Assembly (NCBI GenBank): GCA_017303475.1
Contig: JAFLBO010000006.1
Location: 1 to 64,000 of the forward strand
Length of the DNA: 64,000 nt
Source of the DNA: Chitinophagales bacterium
Lineage (GTDB): Bacteria; Bacteroidota; Bacteroidia; Chitinophagales; Saprospiraceae
Direction: 5' to 3'
Below the pieces are notes generated by a model. It was not told where the DNA came from and did no database searches. It saw nothing but the letters and a program-made list of their open reading frames with translations. Below are positions 53,477-63,295 of this stretch, piece by piece; the first letter of the stretch is position 1; each line of letters starts with the position of its first letter. The position numbers and the translations under genes were made by a program.

Positions 53477-56400
53477 ATATAACATCGTAGTGGAAAATCC
53501 GGAAATCACGGTGGTGGCCGAGTACCAGTCGCCCTACCAAAGAGAAGCGGCGTATCAGTCAGAGGATCAGCTGGAGAAGGCCTTTGTTCAGCTCCTGCAA
53601 GGCCAGGCTTACGAGCGCCTCATCATTGGCAGCGAGGCAGAGCTTGTACACAACCTGCGCGAGCAGTTGCAGGCACTCAATCAGTATACCTTCAGCGACA
53701 AGGAGTGGGATCATTTTTTTAAAAGCAACATAGCCAACCCCAACAGCGGCATTGAAGAAAAAACAAGGCTGATCCAGGAAGATCACATCCAGATTCTCCA
53801 TTGCGACGACGGCACGAAAAAGAACATTTACCTGCTCGACAAGTCCAACATCCACAACAACCGGCTGCAGGTGATGAACCAATACGAAACAGCGGATGGC
53901 CAACGCACCAACCGCTACGACGTCACGGTATTGGTCAATGGTCTGCCGCTGGTGCACATTGAGTTGAAAAAACGGGGAGTAGACATCAAAGAAGCCTTCA
54001 ACCAGATCAACCGGTACAACAGGGAATCGTTCTGGTCGGGCTCCGGCTTGTTTGAATATGTGCAGTTGTTTGTCATTTCCAACGGCACGTACAGCAAGTA
54101 TTACAGCAATACCACCCGCGATTCGCATATCCGGGAGCAAGGACAATCAGCCCCCAAAAAAGGCAAACCCACCAGCAACAGCTACGAATTTACCTCCTGG
54201 TGGGCCGATGCCAACAACCGGCCCATCACGGATTTGATGGATTTTGGCCGCACCTTTTTTGCCAAACACACTTTATTGAACATCCTTTGCCGGTACTGCG
54301 TATTTACCACCGACAGGGTACTGCTGGCCATGCGTCCGTACCAGATTGTGGCCACAGAGCGGATTTTGAATAAAATCAATGTAGCCCACAACTACAAAAC
54401 CTGGGGCACGGTAGATGCCGGCGGGTATGTATGGCATACCACCGGGAGCGGCAAAACGCTCACCTCCTTCAAAACGGCGCAATTGGCGGCTAAGCTGCCC
54501 TACATCAACAAAGTACTCTTTGTGGTAGACCGGAAAGATCTGGACTATCAAACCATGAAGGAATACGACAAGTTTGAGAAAGGCGCGGCCAACAGCAACA
54601 CCAATACGTCGGTATTAAAAAAGCAATTGAGCGACCCCAATACCCGCATTATCATTACTACCATTCAGAAGCTGTCTATTCTGATTAAAAAAGAAAAAAA
54701 CCATGCGCTGTTTTCCGAGCCGGTAGTGATCATTTTTGACGAATGTCACCGTTCCCAGTTTGGCGATATGCACGCCGCCATCACCAAAGCATTTAAAAAA
54801 TACTACCTCTTTGGGTTTACCGGCACCCCCATTTTTGCGGTAAATGCCAGCAGCAGCAGCAAATCGGGGGCAAAAACCACTGAACAGGCCTTTGGTCAAA
54901 AGCTGCATACCTACACCATTGTGGATGCCATCAATGATAAAAACGTGCTGCCGTTTCGCATTGACTACATCTCCACCATGCGCGAGCAGGAGAACATCCG
55001 GGATGAAAAAGTGTGGGATATTGATCGCGAGCGCGCCCTGGCGGCGCCTGCGCGCATCAGCAACATTGTGCAGTACATGCTGAGCCATTTTGCCCAGAAG
55101 ACCAAGCGGAATTTGAGGCCTTATGAATTCACCGCGCTCCAAAATATTTACGAGGTGGTGTCGGCCAAAGACCGCAATAAAATAGAAGAAATCAAGAAGC
55201 AAATCCGGCTCACCGGCTTCAACTCCATTTTTGCCGTGAGTTCTATTGATTTTGCCAAAATCTATTATCAGGAATTCAATAAACAGCAACAAAGTTTGCC
55301 GGAAATACAGCGGCTCAAGGTGGCCACCATTTTCAGTTTTGGGGTAAATGATGAAGATGGCGATGGATTGCCGGATGAAAATTCAGAAGATCCGGGGCAG
55401 CTCAGCGCCACAGACCGCGATTTTCTGGAAGCAGCCATACAAGACTACAACCAAATCTTCAAAACCAACTACGACACCTCTGCGGATAAGTTCCAGAATT
55501 ACTACAAGGATGTGTCTTTGCGGATGAAAAACCGGGAGATAGACTTGTTGATCGTGGTGAATATGTTCCTCACGGGTTTTGATGCCACCACCCTGAATAC
55601 GCTTTGGGTAGACAAGAATTTGCGCCTGCATGGTTTGTTGCAGGCCTATTCCAGAACCAACCGGATATTAAACTCCGTTAAAACCTTTGGCAATATTGTT
55701 TGCTTCCGCAACCTGGAGAAGGCCACCAACGAAAGCATTGCCTTGTTTGGCAACAAAGAGGCCGGCGGCATAGTACTGTTGAAAACGTTTAACGAGTATT
55801 ACCTGGGGTATGAGAACAAAGGAAAACCAGTGCCGGGGTATATCACCCTGATAGATGAACTCACCGACAAGTACCCGGCAGGAGAACAGATCATTGGCGA
55901 GCAAAATCAGAAAGCCTTCATCCGGCTGTACGGCGCTGTGCTGAAACTAAAAAACATCCTCACGGCATTTGATGAGTTTGCCGGGAAAGAAATACTGAGC
56001 GAAAGAGATGTGCAGGATTATCACAGCATGTACATCAATTTGTACCACGAATTCCGCAGCCAAAGCCGGGGCGATGCTGAAAACGTGAATGATGATATCG
56101 TGTTTGAAATGGAGCTGATCAAGCAGGTGGAAATCAACATTGATTACATTCTGGAGCTGATCCGGAAATATTACGAGAGCCACACCAAAGACAAGGAAAT
56201 CATGGTGAGCATCAACAAGGCCATTGATTCGAGTGTGGAGCTGCGGAACAAGAAGGATCTGATTTTGCAATTCATCCAGTCGCTCACCCCTGGCGCCGCC
56301 GTTACCGACGATTGGCGCACTTTTGTGGACGAAAAGAAAATGGAAGAACTGAACCGCATCATTGCCGAGGAAAATCTGGACAAGGAAGAGACCTATACAT

Positions 56401-56582
56401 TTGTAAGCAACGCCTTCCGGGACGGTTATGTACAAACCTCGGGAACTGGTCTGGCGCGGATACTCCCGCCGGTGTCCAGATTCACCCCATCAGGCGAGCG
56501 GAGCGCCAAGCGGGAATCAGTTATTGAGAAGATAAAGGCGTTTTTTAATAGGTTTTGGGATATATCGGGAGGGGAGTTTTGA
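53469..56582 (+). CDS. hsdR: Type I restriction endonuclease subunit HsdR
   Basis: 1037 aa from ATG 53469, overlapping the hsdS stop by 8 bases; a GTG two codons earlier is less likely. The N-terminal PD-(D/E)xK nuclease includes 'LVNGLPLVHIELKKRGVDI'. The SF2 helicase-like motor has Walker A 'TTGSGKTLTSFKT', the DEAD-type 'DECHRSQFG', 'FTGTPIF' and motif VI 'QAYSRTNR'. A C-terminal helical domain binds the M2S core. HsdR translocates DNA and cuts unmethylated DNA away from the site. The frame is intact and all key motifs are present, so the system looks functional. Confidence 0.95.
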   Translation: MDKYNIVVENPEITVVAEYQSPYQREAAYQSEDQLEKAFVQLLQGQAYERLIIGSEAELVHNLREQLQALNQYTFSDKEWDHFFKSNIANPNSGIEEKTRLIQEDHIQILHCDDGTKKNIYLLDKSNIHNNRLQVMNQYETADGQRTNRYDVTVLVNGLPLVHIELKKRGVDIKEAFNQINRYNRESFWSGSGLFEYVQLFVISNGTYSKYYSNTTRDSHIREQGQSAPKKGKPTSNSYEFTSWWADANNRPITDLMDFGRTFFAKHTLLNILCRYCVFTTDRVLLAMRPYQIVATERILNKINVAHNYKTWGTVDAGGYVWHTTGSGKTLTSFKTAQLAAKLPYINKVLFVVDRKDLDYQTMKEYDKFEKGAANSNTNTSVLKKQLSDPNTRIIITTIQKLSILIKKEKNHALFSEPVVIIFDECHRSQFGDMHAAITKAFKKYYLFGFTGTPIFAVNASSSSKSGAKTTEQAFGQKLHTYTIVDAINDKNVLPFRIDYISTMREQENIRDEKVWDIDRERALAAPARISNIVQYMLSHFAQKTKRNLRPYEFTALQNIYEVVSAKDRNKIEEIKKQIRLTGFNSIFAVSSIDFAKIYYQEFNKQQQSLPEIQRLKVATIFSFGVNDEDGDGLPDENSEDPGQLSATDRDFLEAAIQDYNQIFKTNYDTSADKFQNYYKDVSLRMKNREIDLLIVVNMFLTGFDATTLNTLWVDKNLRLHGLLQAYSRTNRILNSVKTFGNIVCFRNLEKATNESIALFGNKEAGGIVLLKTFNEYYLGYENKGKPVPGYITLIDELTDKYPAGEQIIGEQNQKAFIRLYGAVLKLKNILTAFDEFAGKEILSERDVQDYHSMYINLYHEFRSQSRGDAENVNDDIVFEMELIKQVEINIDYILELIRKYYESHTKDKEIMVSINKAIDSSVELRNKKDLILQFIQSLTPGAAVTDDWRTFVDEKKMEELNRIIAEENLDKEETYTFVSNAFRDGYVQTSGTGLARILPPVSRFTPSGERSAKRESVIEKIKAFFNRFWDISGGEF

Positions 56583-56648
56583 GGGGGGAGCTCAAAAAAA
56601 CTCCACCTCTCCCCATCAACCATTTCCCGCCAAAACCGTTTTCCATAC

Positions 56649-57374
56649 ATGAACAACCTACACACTAAAACAGCCCTCATCACCGGGGGCAGCAAGGGCA
56701 TCGGCTACGGGGTAGCGGAGTCTCTTTTGAAAGAAGGCATGAACGTGGCCATCACCAGCAGAACGCAGGAAGCGGCAGATAAGGCTGCGGCACAACTGGC
56801 AGGGGTTGGCTCCGGCAAAGTGATCGGTATTGCCGCTGATGTGCGCAATTTCCAGTCGCAACAGGATGCTGTGGCTAAAACACTGAAAGCTTTTGGATCG
56901 CTGGATGTGCTGGTGGCTAATGCCGGCCTTGGTCATTTCGCTCCTATCCAGGATCTGACACCGGAGCAGTGGCACGAAACCATGGACACCAACCTCACGG
57001 GAGTGTTTTACAGCCTGAAAGCTTCGCTGGATGCACTTACCGCCTCCAAAGGGTATTTCATCAGCATTGCCAGTCTGGCGGGTACCAATTTCTTTGCCGC
57101 CGGATCCGCTTATAATGCCAGCAAATTCGGATTGGTAGGGTTTACACAGGCTGTAATGCTTGATCTGCGTGAAGCCGGAGTGAAATGCTCTACCATCATG
57201 CCGGGTTCTGTAGCCACTCATTTCAACAACCACCAGCCGAATCCATCTGATGCCTGGAAAATTCAGCCTGAAGATATCGGCGAACTGGTGGTGGATCTGC
57301 TCAAGATGAATCCACGCACCCTGCCGAGCAAAATTGAGGTTCGGCCGAGCCAGGTGCCTGCAAAAGGGGCGTAG
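56649..57374 (+). CDS. SDR family oxidoreductase
   Basis: 241 aa short-chain dehydrogenase/reductase. The cofactor motif TGGSKGIG is at 12-19 and NAG in 'VANAGLGHF'. The catalytic Ser is in 'FISIASLAG', and Tyr and Lys in 'YNASKFG'. The length and 'HFNNHQPNPSDAWKIQPEDIGELVVDLLKM' tail fit the FabG-like subgroup. It is a cytoplasmic NAD(P)H-dependent enzyme. The substrate cannot be told from sequence or context: the upstream gene is hsdR (66 bp) and repeat DNA follows. It is probably unrelated to restriction. Confidence 0.92.
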   Translation: MNNLHTKTALITGGSKGIGYGVAESLLKEGMNVAITSRTQEAADKAAAQLAGVGSGKVIGIAADVRNFQSQQDAVAKTLKAFGSLDVLVANAGLGHFAPIQDLTPEQWHETMDTNLTGVFYSLKASLDALTASKGYFISIASLAGTNFFAAGSAYNASKFGLVGFTQAVMLDLREAGVKCSTIMPGSVATHFNNHQPNPSDAWKIQPEDIGELVVDLLKMNPRTLPSKIEVRPSQVPAKGA

Positions 57375-57838
57375 AGTGGGTTTCCCGCAGATTTTCGCAG
57401 AAGACATTCGGCTGGGTTGCTCACGTGATTTTGCTGCATATGAATGCTCGTGCGCGCCGCGTCGGAGGTTTCCCGCAGATTTTCGCAGATTTGACCGCAG
57501 ATTTCCGCAGAAGACATTCGGCTGGGTAGCTCACGTGATTTTGCTGCAGATGAATGCTAGTGCGCGCCGCGTCAGAGGTTTCCCGCAGATTTTCGCAGAT
57601 TTGACCGCAAATTTCCGCAGAAGGACTCACGTGATCTTGCTGCCGAAGGCAGCAGAAAAAAAATCCGCGTCATCCGCGTCATCCGCGTTCCAAAAAATCC
57701 GCGTTCCCCGCGTTCCAAAACTCAGGGTTTCCAACCAAAAATCAGTGTTCCACACTTTTCGCCAGAGCGCCAGCGTTCTTTTCCGGTAATCAGTGTTCAC
57801 CGGACGGGCATTCGTGTTCGTCAAAAGCTCAAATTATT
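57375..57838. repeat. Direct repeats of CGCAGATTTTC and CCGCGTCAT words
   Basis: No gene supported. Two ~110-bp direct units, offset exactly 110 (GAAGACATTCGG at 57400 and 57510), contain 'TTTCCCGCAGATTTTCGCAGA' words and GCGCGCCGCGTC. A third partial unit begins near 57622. From 57658 the word CATCCGCGT is repeated. The gap runs from the SDR stop to the porin gene, with no clear promoter. Confidence 0.82.
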
Positions 57839-58513
57839 ATGAAAAATCAAATTGTTTTGGCAATTGCCATCCTGTTTTTGCAGGGTTCTGCTGTTTTTGC
57901 ACAGGTTTCCATCAAAGCCGGAGTTAATCTCGCGAGCGTAGCTGAAGATGCCAGCGAGGAAACATTTAACGAGCAATCCAAACAGTCTGTGCTGGGGTTT
58001 CAGGGCGGATTAGCCTTTGATCTGGCGCCAACATCCATGTTCTCCATTCAGCCGGAATTATTGTTCATCCAAAAGGGTGGTAAAGTCACCTATGAAATCA
58101 ACGAAAGCAACAAAGTGGAAAATCGATACTACTACAACTATATCGAAGTTCCGGTTATGGCCAAGTTGAAATTGTATGGAGAAGAAAGCAAATCCGGCTT
58201 TTACCTGGAAGCCGGCCCCTATGCCGGCCTGGCGATAAGCGGTAAGGTGAAATCCCAAACCACTATTTTCGGGATGACTTCAAGCTCCGAAGATGAGTTT
58301 TCGTTTGATAACGATGATCCTGATGATCGCAACCGTAGGTTGGACTGGGGATTCTCTTTCGGTGGTGGTATTAAATTCGGGCAGGCTTACCTGGATCTGC
58401 GGTATAACCTCGGCATCAATAACCTGCTTGATCAGGATGCTGATAACCAGAATGATAACAAACCCTACCGGAGGAACAGAGGTATTGGCCTGACGCTGGG
58501 ATATGGGTTTTAA
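57839..58513 (+). CDS. Porin-family outer membrane beta-barrel protein
   Basis: 224 aa. Signal peptide (MKNQIVLAIAILFLQGSAVFA). The mature part is a small beta-barrel: 'SIKAGVNLASVAED', 'SVLGFQGGLAFDLAPTSMFSIQPELLFIQKGG', 'YIEVPVMAKLKLYG', 'GFYLEAGPYAGLAISGKV', and C-terminal 'YLDLRYNLGINNLL' and 'GIGLTLGYGF' with the final Phe. It belongs to the PorT/OMP_b-brl type common in Bacteroidota. It likely forms an eight-stranded barrel in the outer membrane; role unknown. The stop TAA is followed directly by a mirrored repeat element. Confidence 0.88.
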   Translation: MKNQIVLAIAILFLQGSAVFAQVSIKAGVNLASVAEDASEETFNEQSKQSVLGFQGGLAFDLAPTSMFSIQPELLFIQKGGKVTYEINESNKVENRYYYNYIEVPVMAKLKLYGEESKSGFYLEAGPYAGLAISGKVKSQTTIFGMTSSSEDEFSFDNDDPDDRNRRLDWGFSFGGGIKFGQAYLDLRYNLGINNLLDQDADNQNDNKPYRRNRGIGLTLGYGF

Positions 58514-58762
58514 GACTTGCGGCTTGCGATGTGCGACTTGCGATTTTTAAAGATTGTAAGTGAGCAATTTAAAACAACGTGGGTTGTCATCCCGAGAATC
58601 GGGACCTACACAAGCTCAACTACGTAGGCATTCAGCCATTACATTTCGAGTAGCCAGGCTTGTGTAGGTCCCGATTCTCGGGATGACAACCCATGTTGTT
58701 ATTTAGCCAATCACGTTCGCAAGTCGCACATCTCAAGACGTAAGTCGTACATCGCAAGTCTA
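58511..58762. repeat. Nested palindrome filling a convergent stop-to-stop gap
   Basis: Inner arms 58573-58615 and 58658-58700 are 43-nt inverted repeats with a single mismatch and a 42-nt loop. Outer arms are CTTGCGATGTGCGACTTGCG words (58514-58545) and reverse-complement words (58713-58760). The element starts at one stop codon (58513) and shares its last bases with the other (58760-58762). Confidence 0.92.
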
Positions 58763-61700
58763 CAACCTTTCCGGCCACCTGCCCGGCGTACTCGGCGCCC
58801 CGCTTTGCTCCAGTTGGCGACCCAGTGCATCCAGTTCGCGCTCAATAGATTTGAGGGCATCCAACAGCGGGTTAAATTGCTTGACGGCAATCCGGTAGCT
58901 TTCCTCATAGGTTTTGGTAGGTGCGCTGGTCGTGTTCCACATGCCGTATTGCAGCAGCCCTACCCGGTCGTTGATGGTTGGTGCAACCTCAAACTCCCTG
59001 CGCGCACGCGTGGCATCGCCATATAGCTGAATGCCCAAATCACTGAGCTGTTTTTTCAGTTCATAACTCTTCTTCAGCGCATCCTTTGGCGCAGCAGGCA
59101 TATCCAGCAGGGCCTGCTGATAATGATCCAGACGGCCGCTTAATGTTCCATAAACATCGTTGAGGGCACTCACGGATTTGCGCAGTTTGGCCGCTTTTTT
59201 ACAAAATTCCAGATACGCTTTCTGATCCGCCGCCGGTAGCGTGGCATTGTTGAGCGATTTGGCATTAAAACTCACCGGACCAGCAATCTGGGTTAACTCG
59301 CCATCTTCAAATTTGCTTATCGTAACTGAATAAGTACCCGGAATGGCCAGATGTCCTTTCTCAGCATCGCCAAATAACTGATCCGGGCCCGGAGTATACC
59401 GGCCTGTTACGGGTGCAGGAGTGTTGTACCGGAAATCCCATACCATTCGTTTCAAACCCGCGGAAGCATCTGTTTTAATATGCCTCACTACATCGCCCGA
59501 AGCATCTGTAATGGTAAACAGGAGGTATGGATCCGGCTGTTCGTCTTCCTTGCGCAGGGCTTCCAGTTCCGGATAATACACTGTTTCCTTTTTGTCGGCT
59601 TTGGCTTTCTCCTCTTCCTGGCGCTTTGTTTTGAGGGTTTTAATATCTTCTTTCAACCAATAGGTGAACACAGCGCCCGCCGGTGGATTCGGCGCAGCAT
59701 AATAGCTGCTGCCCATATGGCCTTTGTCGCGCAAACCCAACGGCATATTGGGTACAAACATCCAGGCGTCTTTCACGGGCAGGATTTCAGCGGCCTTGTC
59801 GAAAGTGCCGGCTTTTACCTGGCGCAGCGGACTGTAATCGTCCAGCACATAAAAACCGCGTCCGAAAGTGGCCAGCACCAGGTCGTTTTCACGGCGCTGG
59901 ATCTCTATATCGCGCACGGCAACAGTGGGTAAGCCAGACTTCAACGGTACCCAGTTTTCGCCGGCATCCGGACTGAAAAACACACCGAATTCGGTGCCGC
60001 AAAACAGCAGATTGCGGTCTACATGGTCTTCCGCCACACTGTACACACTGCCGCGCTCAGGCAGGGTAGCAGCCATAGACTGCCAGCTTTTGCCGCCATC
60101 GGTGGTTTTGAGCAAATATGGTTTGAAATCGCCGTAACGGTGGTGGTTAAAGCACACATATGCGGTATTCTGATCAAATTGGGATGCAATCACCTGGTGC
60201 ACATACGAGCGCTCGGGCACGCCCGGGAGCTTGTCCATTTTTGTCCAGTTGGCGCCTCCATCGCGTGTGAGCCAAAGCAGGCCATCATCGGTGCCTACCC
60301 AGAGTATATCCTGGTTGAGACTGCTTTCAGCAATGCTGGTAGTTTGCCCGAAAATATCGGTGGAGCCATTTTTGGCAATGGCATCTACACTCCAAACCTT
60401 TCCCATAATGGACCATTTGTTGCGGTCTTCTCCCCGGGAAAGGTCTGGGCTGATGGCACGCCAGGAACTGCCGCGGTCGTCGCTGCGGAACACTTTGTTG
60501 GCGCCAATATAGATCCGGGTGGGCTGGTGGCGTGAAATGGTAAGCGGAGCGTCCCAGTTCCAGCGCAACGCGGGTTCGTTTTCGCCGGCCTGCGGCTGGA
60601 TGGGCAGGTATTCGCCGCTTTTCCGGTCGAAACGCAGTAGGCCACCGTATTGGCTCTGGGCGTAAATGATGTCCGGATTGGTGGGGTCTACCTGGGTTTC
60701 AAAACCGTCGCCAATGCTGGTCACGTACCAGTCGGAATTTGGAATGCCGTTGGCGCTGGTGGTCCGGCTGGGTCCGCCAAGACTCAGGTTGTCCTGTGTG
60801 CCGCCGTGGATATGGTAAAACGGGAAGCCGTTGTCGGTAGACACTTTGTAAAACTGCGTAACGGGCAGGTTGTGTTTGAATTCCCAGGTTTTACCAAAAT
60901 CCCATGATTCGTAAATGCCGCCATCGCAACCCACCCGAATATGGTCGGTATTGGCCGGATTGATCCAGATGCAGTGGTTGTCGATGTGTTTGTTCAGTTC
61001 TCCGAGGTTGCGCACGGTTTTGCCGCCGTCGTCGCTCACCTTGTAATACGTATCCGTAATAAAAATGCGGTTTGGGTTGCGCGGATCGCAGGTGAGTTCC
61101 TGATAGTAATTGCCACTGGTGTAGGTATCGCTCATTTTGCTCCAGCTGGCGCCGCGGTCGGTGGAGCGATAAATGCCGCCTTTGCCGTCGCGGGCTTCTA
61201 CCACGGCATAAACCCAGTCGGGGTTAACGGGCGATACATCAATGCCGATACGACCCAGTTCGCCGCCGGGCAGTCCGCCTTCCAGTTTGGTCCAGGTAGC
61301 GCCGGCATCGGTGCTTTTAAACACCGCCGATTCCGGTCCGCCGCCGATGTAGGTGAATACCTTGCGCTGGCGCTGGTGGAATGCGGCGTACAGCACCTTG
61401 GGGTCGCGCGGATCCATCACCAGGTTATTACAGCCGGTGTACTCGCTTACGGACTTGACGCAGGTCCAGGTTTCGCCGCCGTCGGTGCTTTTGTACACGC
61501 CGCGGTCGCCGCCATCGCTCCAAACAGGTCCGTAAGCAGCCACATAGACTGTTTGCGGATTGGAGGGGTCTATCACCACATTGGCAATGTGTTCCGACTT
61601 TTTCAGGCCCATGTTTTTCCAGGATTTGCCGCCATCGGTGCTTTTATACACGCCATCGCCGTAGGCTACGGAGCGTTGGTTGTTGTTTTCGCCGCTACCT

Positions 61701-62047
61701 ACCCATACTACGTTGGGATTGGTGGGATCAAGCACCACACAGCCGATGGAATAGGAGCCCTGGCCATCGAAAATGGGGGTGTAGGTTGTTCCCGCATTGA
61801 TGGTTTTCCAAACGCCGCCGGAAGCACTGGCTACATAGTACACAGCGGGATTGGCGGGGTGAACGGCAAAATCGCTGATCCGGCCGGAGGTTACGGCGGG
61901 TCCTACGTTGCGGAATTTGAGTGCGGAATAGCTGGAGGATTGCAAAAGCGCCGGTTTTTCGGCTTTTTTGTCTTTAGATTCTTCTTTTTTCTGGGCAAAG
62001 AGGCCGGAAAAAGAAAGTAGCAGGCAGAGGAGAATGGTTTGTTTCAT
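58760..62047 (-). CDS. Large VPS10/BNR-repeat exo-alpha-sialidase-like protein
   Basis: 1095 aa from ATG 62047 (MKQTILLCLLLSFSGLFA, signal peptide); the longer frame to 62404 is translated repeat DNA. Residues about 50-700 are a beta-propeller with many Asp-box (BNR) motifs, for example 'STDGGKSWKN', 'SSDRGASWSK' and 'TTDGGKSWQS'. This is the sortilin/VPS10-like architecture usually called WD40/YVTN/BNR-like repeat protein or 'glycosyl hydrolase' in Bacteroidota. The C-terminal part (from about 720) adds a beta-rich and a helical region. There is no T9SS tail. It is secreted to the periplasm or beyond. Hydrolase activity is unproven; the family is seldom characterised. Confidence 0.83.
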   Translation of the reverse strand: MKQTILLCLLLSFSGLFAQKKEESKDKKAEKPALLQSSSYSALKFRNVGPAVTSGRISDFAVHPANPAVYYVASASGGVWKTINAGTTYTPIFDGQGSYSIGCVVLDPTNPNVVWVGSGENNNQRSVAYGDGVYKSTDGGKSWKNMGLKKSEHIANVVIDPSNPQTVYVAAYGPVWSDGGDRGVYKSTDGGETWTCVKSVSEYTGCNNLVMDPRDPKVLYAAFHQRQRKVFTYIGGGPESAVFKSTDAGATWTKLEGGLPGGELGRIGIDVSPVNPDWVYAVVEARDGKGGIYRSTDRGASWSKMSDTYTSGNYYQELTCDPRNPNRIFITDTYYKVSDDGGKTVRNLGELNKHIDNHCIWINPANTDHIRVGCDGGIYESWDFGKTWEFKHNLPVTQFYKVSTDNGFPFYHIHGGTQDNLSLGGPSRTTSANGIPNSDWYVTSIGDGFETQVDPTNPDIIYAQSQYGGLLRFDRKSGEYLPIQPQAGENEPALRWNWDAPLTISRHQPTRIYIGANKVFRSDDRGSSWRAISPDLSRGEDRNKWSIMGKVWSVDAIAKNGSTDIFGQTTSIAESSLNQDILWVGTDDGLLWLTRDGGANWTKMDKLPGVPERSYVHQVIASQFDQNTAYVCFNHHRYGDFKPYLLKTTDGGKSWQSMAATLPERGSVYSVAEDHVDRNLLFCGTEFGVFFSPDAGENWVPLKSGLPTVAVRDIEIQRRENDLVLATFGRGFYVLDDYSPLRQVKAGTFDKAAEILPVKDAWMFVPNMPLGLRDKGHMGSSYYAAPNPPAGAVFTYWLKEDIKTLKTKRQEEEKAKADKKETVYYPELEALRKEDEQPDPYLLFTITDASGDVVRHIKTDASAGLKRMVWDFRYNTPAPVTGRYTPGPDQLFGDAEKGHLAIPGTYSVTISKFEDGELTQIAGPVSFNAKSLNNATLPAADQKAYLEFCKKAAKLRKSVSALNDVYGTLSGRLDHYQQALLDMPAAPKDALKKSYELKKQLSDLGIQLYGDATRARREFEVAPTINDRVGLLQYGMWNTTSAPTKTYEESYRIAVKQFNPLLDALKSIERELDALGRQLEQSGAPSTPGRWPERL

Positions 62048-62520
62048 GGACGATGGTACGATGTGACGATGAACGATGGACGATGGGACGATTAGGGTAA
62101 ATGTAAACGATGCATTTGTCTCCCTGAGCGTAGCGAAGGGTCTGGTGAAGTGGGATTCCCGCAGCGTGGGTTTCGCACGGAGAGTGGGTTTCCCGCAGAT
62201 TTTCACAGATTGAACCGCAGATTTTCGCAGAGGCGTTGGGTTTGGGTTTAGTGAATGCATGATGTGGATTCCCGTGGAGTGGGTTTCGCACGGAGAGTGG
62301 GTTTCCCGCAGATTTTCACAGATTGAACCGCAGATTTTCGCAGAGGCGTTGGGTTTGGGTTTAGTGAATGCATGATGTGGATTCCCGTGGAGTGGGTTTC
62401 GCACAGGTTTCGCACAGATTTTTATTCTTTTGTATTGGCCAGATTTTCGCTACACTCAAGCTCACAACCGTCGTATCATCGTCCATCGTCCATCGTTCAC
62501 CGTCCATCGTTCCATTCACG
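62046..62520. repeat. GATGGAC arms around 113-bp direct repeats
   Basis: Left arm 62046-62093 (GATGGACGATGGTACG words, starting inside the start codon of the BNR gene) and right arm 62470-62513 (CCATCGTCCATCGT words) are mirrored. Between them are two direct copies, offset 113 bp (AGAGTGGGTTTCCCGCAGA at 62181 and 62294), with CGCAGATTTTC words. A CCTGAGCGTAGCGAAGGG word lies at 62123-62140. Confidence 0.85.
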
Positions 62521-62694
62521 GCAATGTTACCAAGAGCGGAATGGGTAAAGGGGGGGAATTCTACGAAAGTCGGGGTTTGGGGTGTGAGGAACTGCGTTAG
62601 AGCGTTATCAAACCCTTATCAAGACCATTAAATACCCGTTAATCTGAATTTTCATGCTGTATTTTGCTGGATCTTGCCTCAAAATGCCACAATC

Positions 62695-63291
62695 ATGAAA
62701 GTACATTATATCTTTTATGCCGCCCTTTGCCTGCTGGCTGCTTGCACAGCATCAGAAAGTCAATCCTCCAAACCATTGCCTAAGCAGACTTTTTTCAGGC
62801 AGTTGTACCACCACTTCGAAACGCCTAATGCTGATTTTTGTAAACATGGCAATTCCCTGGAAGGAGCGCAAATGGGCGCTATCTGTTTCACGGAAAAAGG
62901 ACATGTGATCTATAATGTACAGCGGGAAGACCGCGACACAGTCAGCTATTTTTTTGGAACATATGCGTTCACGGATACTGGCATTACCTGCACATTGACG
63001 GATGAGTTTTATTATCCGGGGCGTTGGGATGCTTCCTGGATTGTTCCTGATCCGGATTATGCCAAAGGCAAAACTCGGAAAATCACCCCGGTAAGTATGG
63101 CGCTTCAGGCTAACCCTTGCAATGGAATACCCTATGCGCACGTGTACACAGAGGAGGAAAGACAGTTGGCTGGCAAACGCCTGAACGGTGTTTTGCCTTA
63201 TGGTTTTTTCCTCGAAGCCTACGAAGAGCCGGCGAATATGAAATATTACTCCTGGTTTTATAAGCAGGTACCGGTTTTGGCGGAGTTGTAG
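62695..63291 (+). CDS. Lipoprotein of unknown function (198 aa)
   Basis: Start ATG 62695 gives MKVHYIFYAALCLLAACTAS with a lipobox (Cys17). The mature part includes 'RQLYHHFETPNADFCKHG', 'ICFTEKGHVIYNVQRED', 'YAFTDTGITCTLTDEFYYPG', 'KITPVSMALQANPCNG' and 'GFFLEAYEEPANMKYYSW'. It resembles small single-domain lipoproteins of Bacteroidota; no family recognised. It converges with the next gene, with 4 bases between the stops. Confidence 0.75.
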   Translation: MKVHYIFYAALCLLAACTASESQSSKPLPKQTFFRQLYHHFETPNADFCKHGNSLEGAQMGAICFTEKGHVIYNVQREDRDTVSYFFGTYAFTDTGITCTLTDEFYYPGRWDASWIVPDPDYAKGKTRKITPVSMALQANPCNGIPYAHVYTEEERQLAGKRLNGVLPYGFFLEAYEEPANMKYYSWFYKQVPVLAEL

Positions 63292-63295
63292 GTTT

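Noticed and set aside
60941..62020. 359-aa plus-strand frame
   Set aside because: Antisense to the BNR-repeat gene; its Gly/Val/Ala-rich product mirrors the repeated Asp-box codons.
62048..62404. N-terminal extension of the BNR-repeat gene
   Set aside because: It translates CGCAGATTTTC and GATGGAC repeats (KICGSICENLRE-like strings), and a proper signal peptide begins at 62047.
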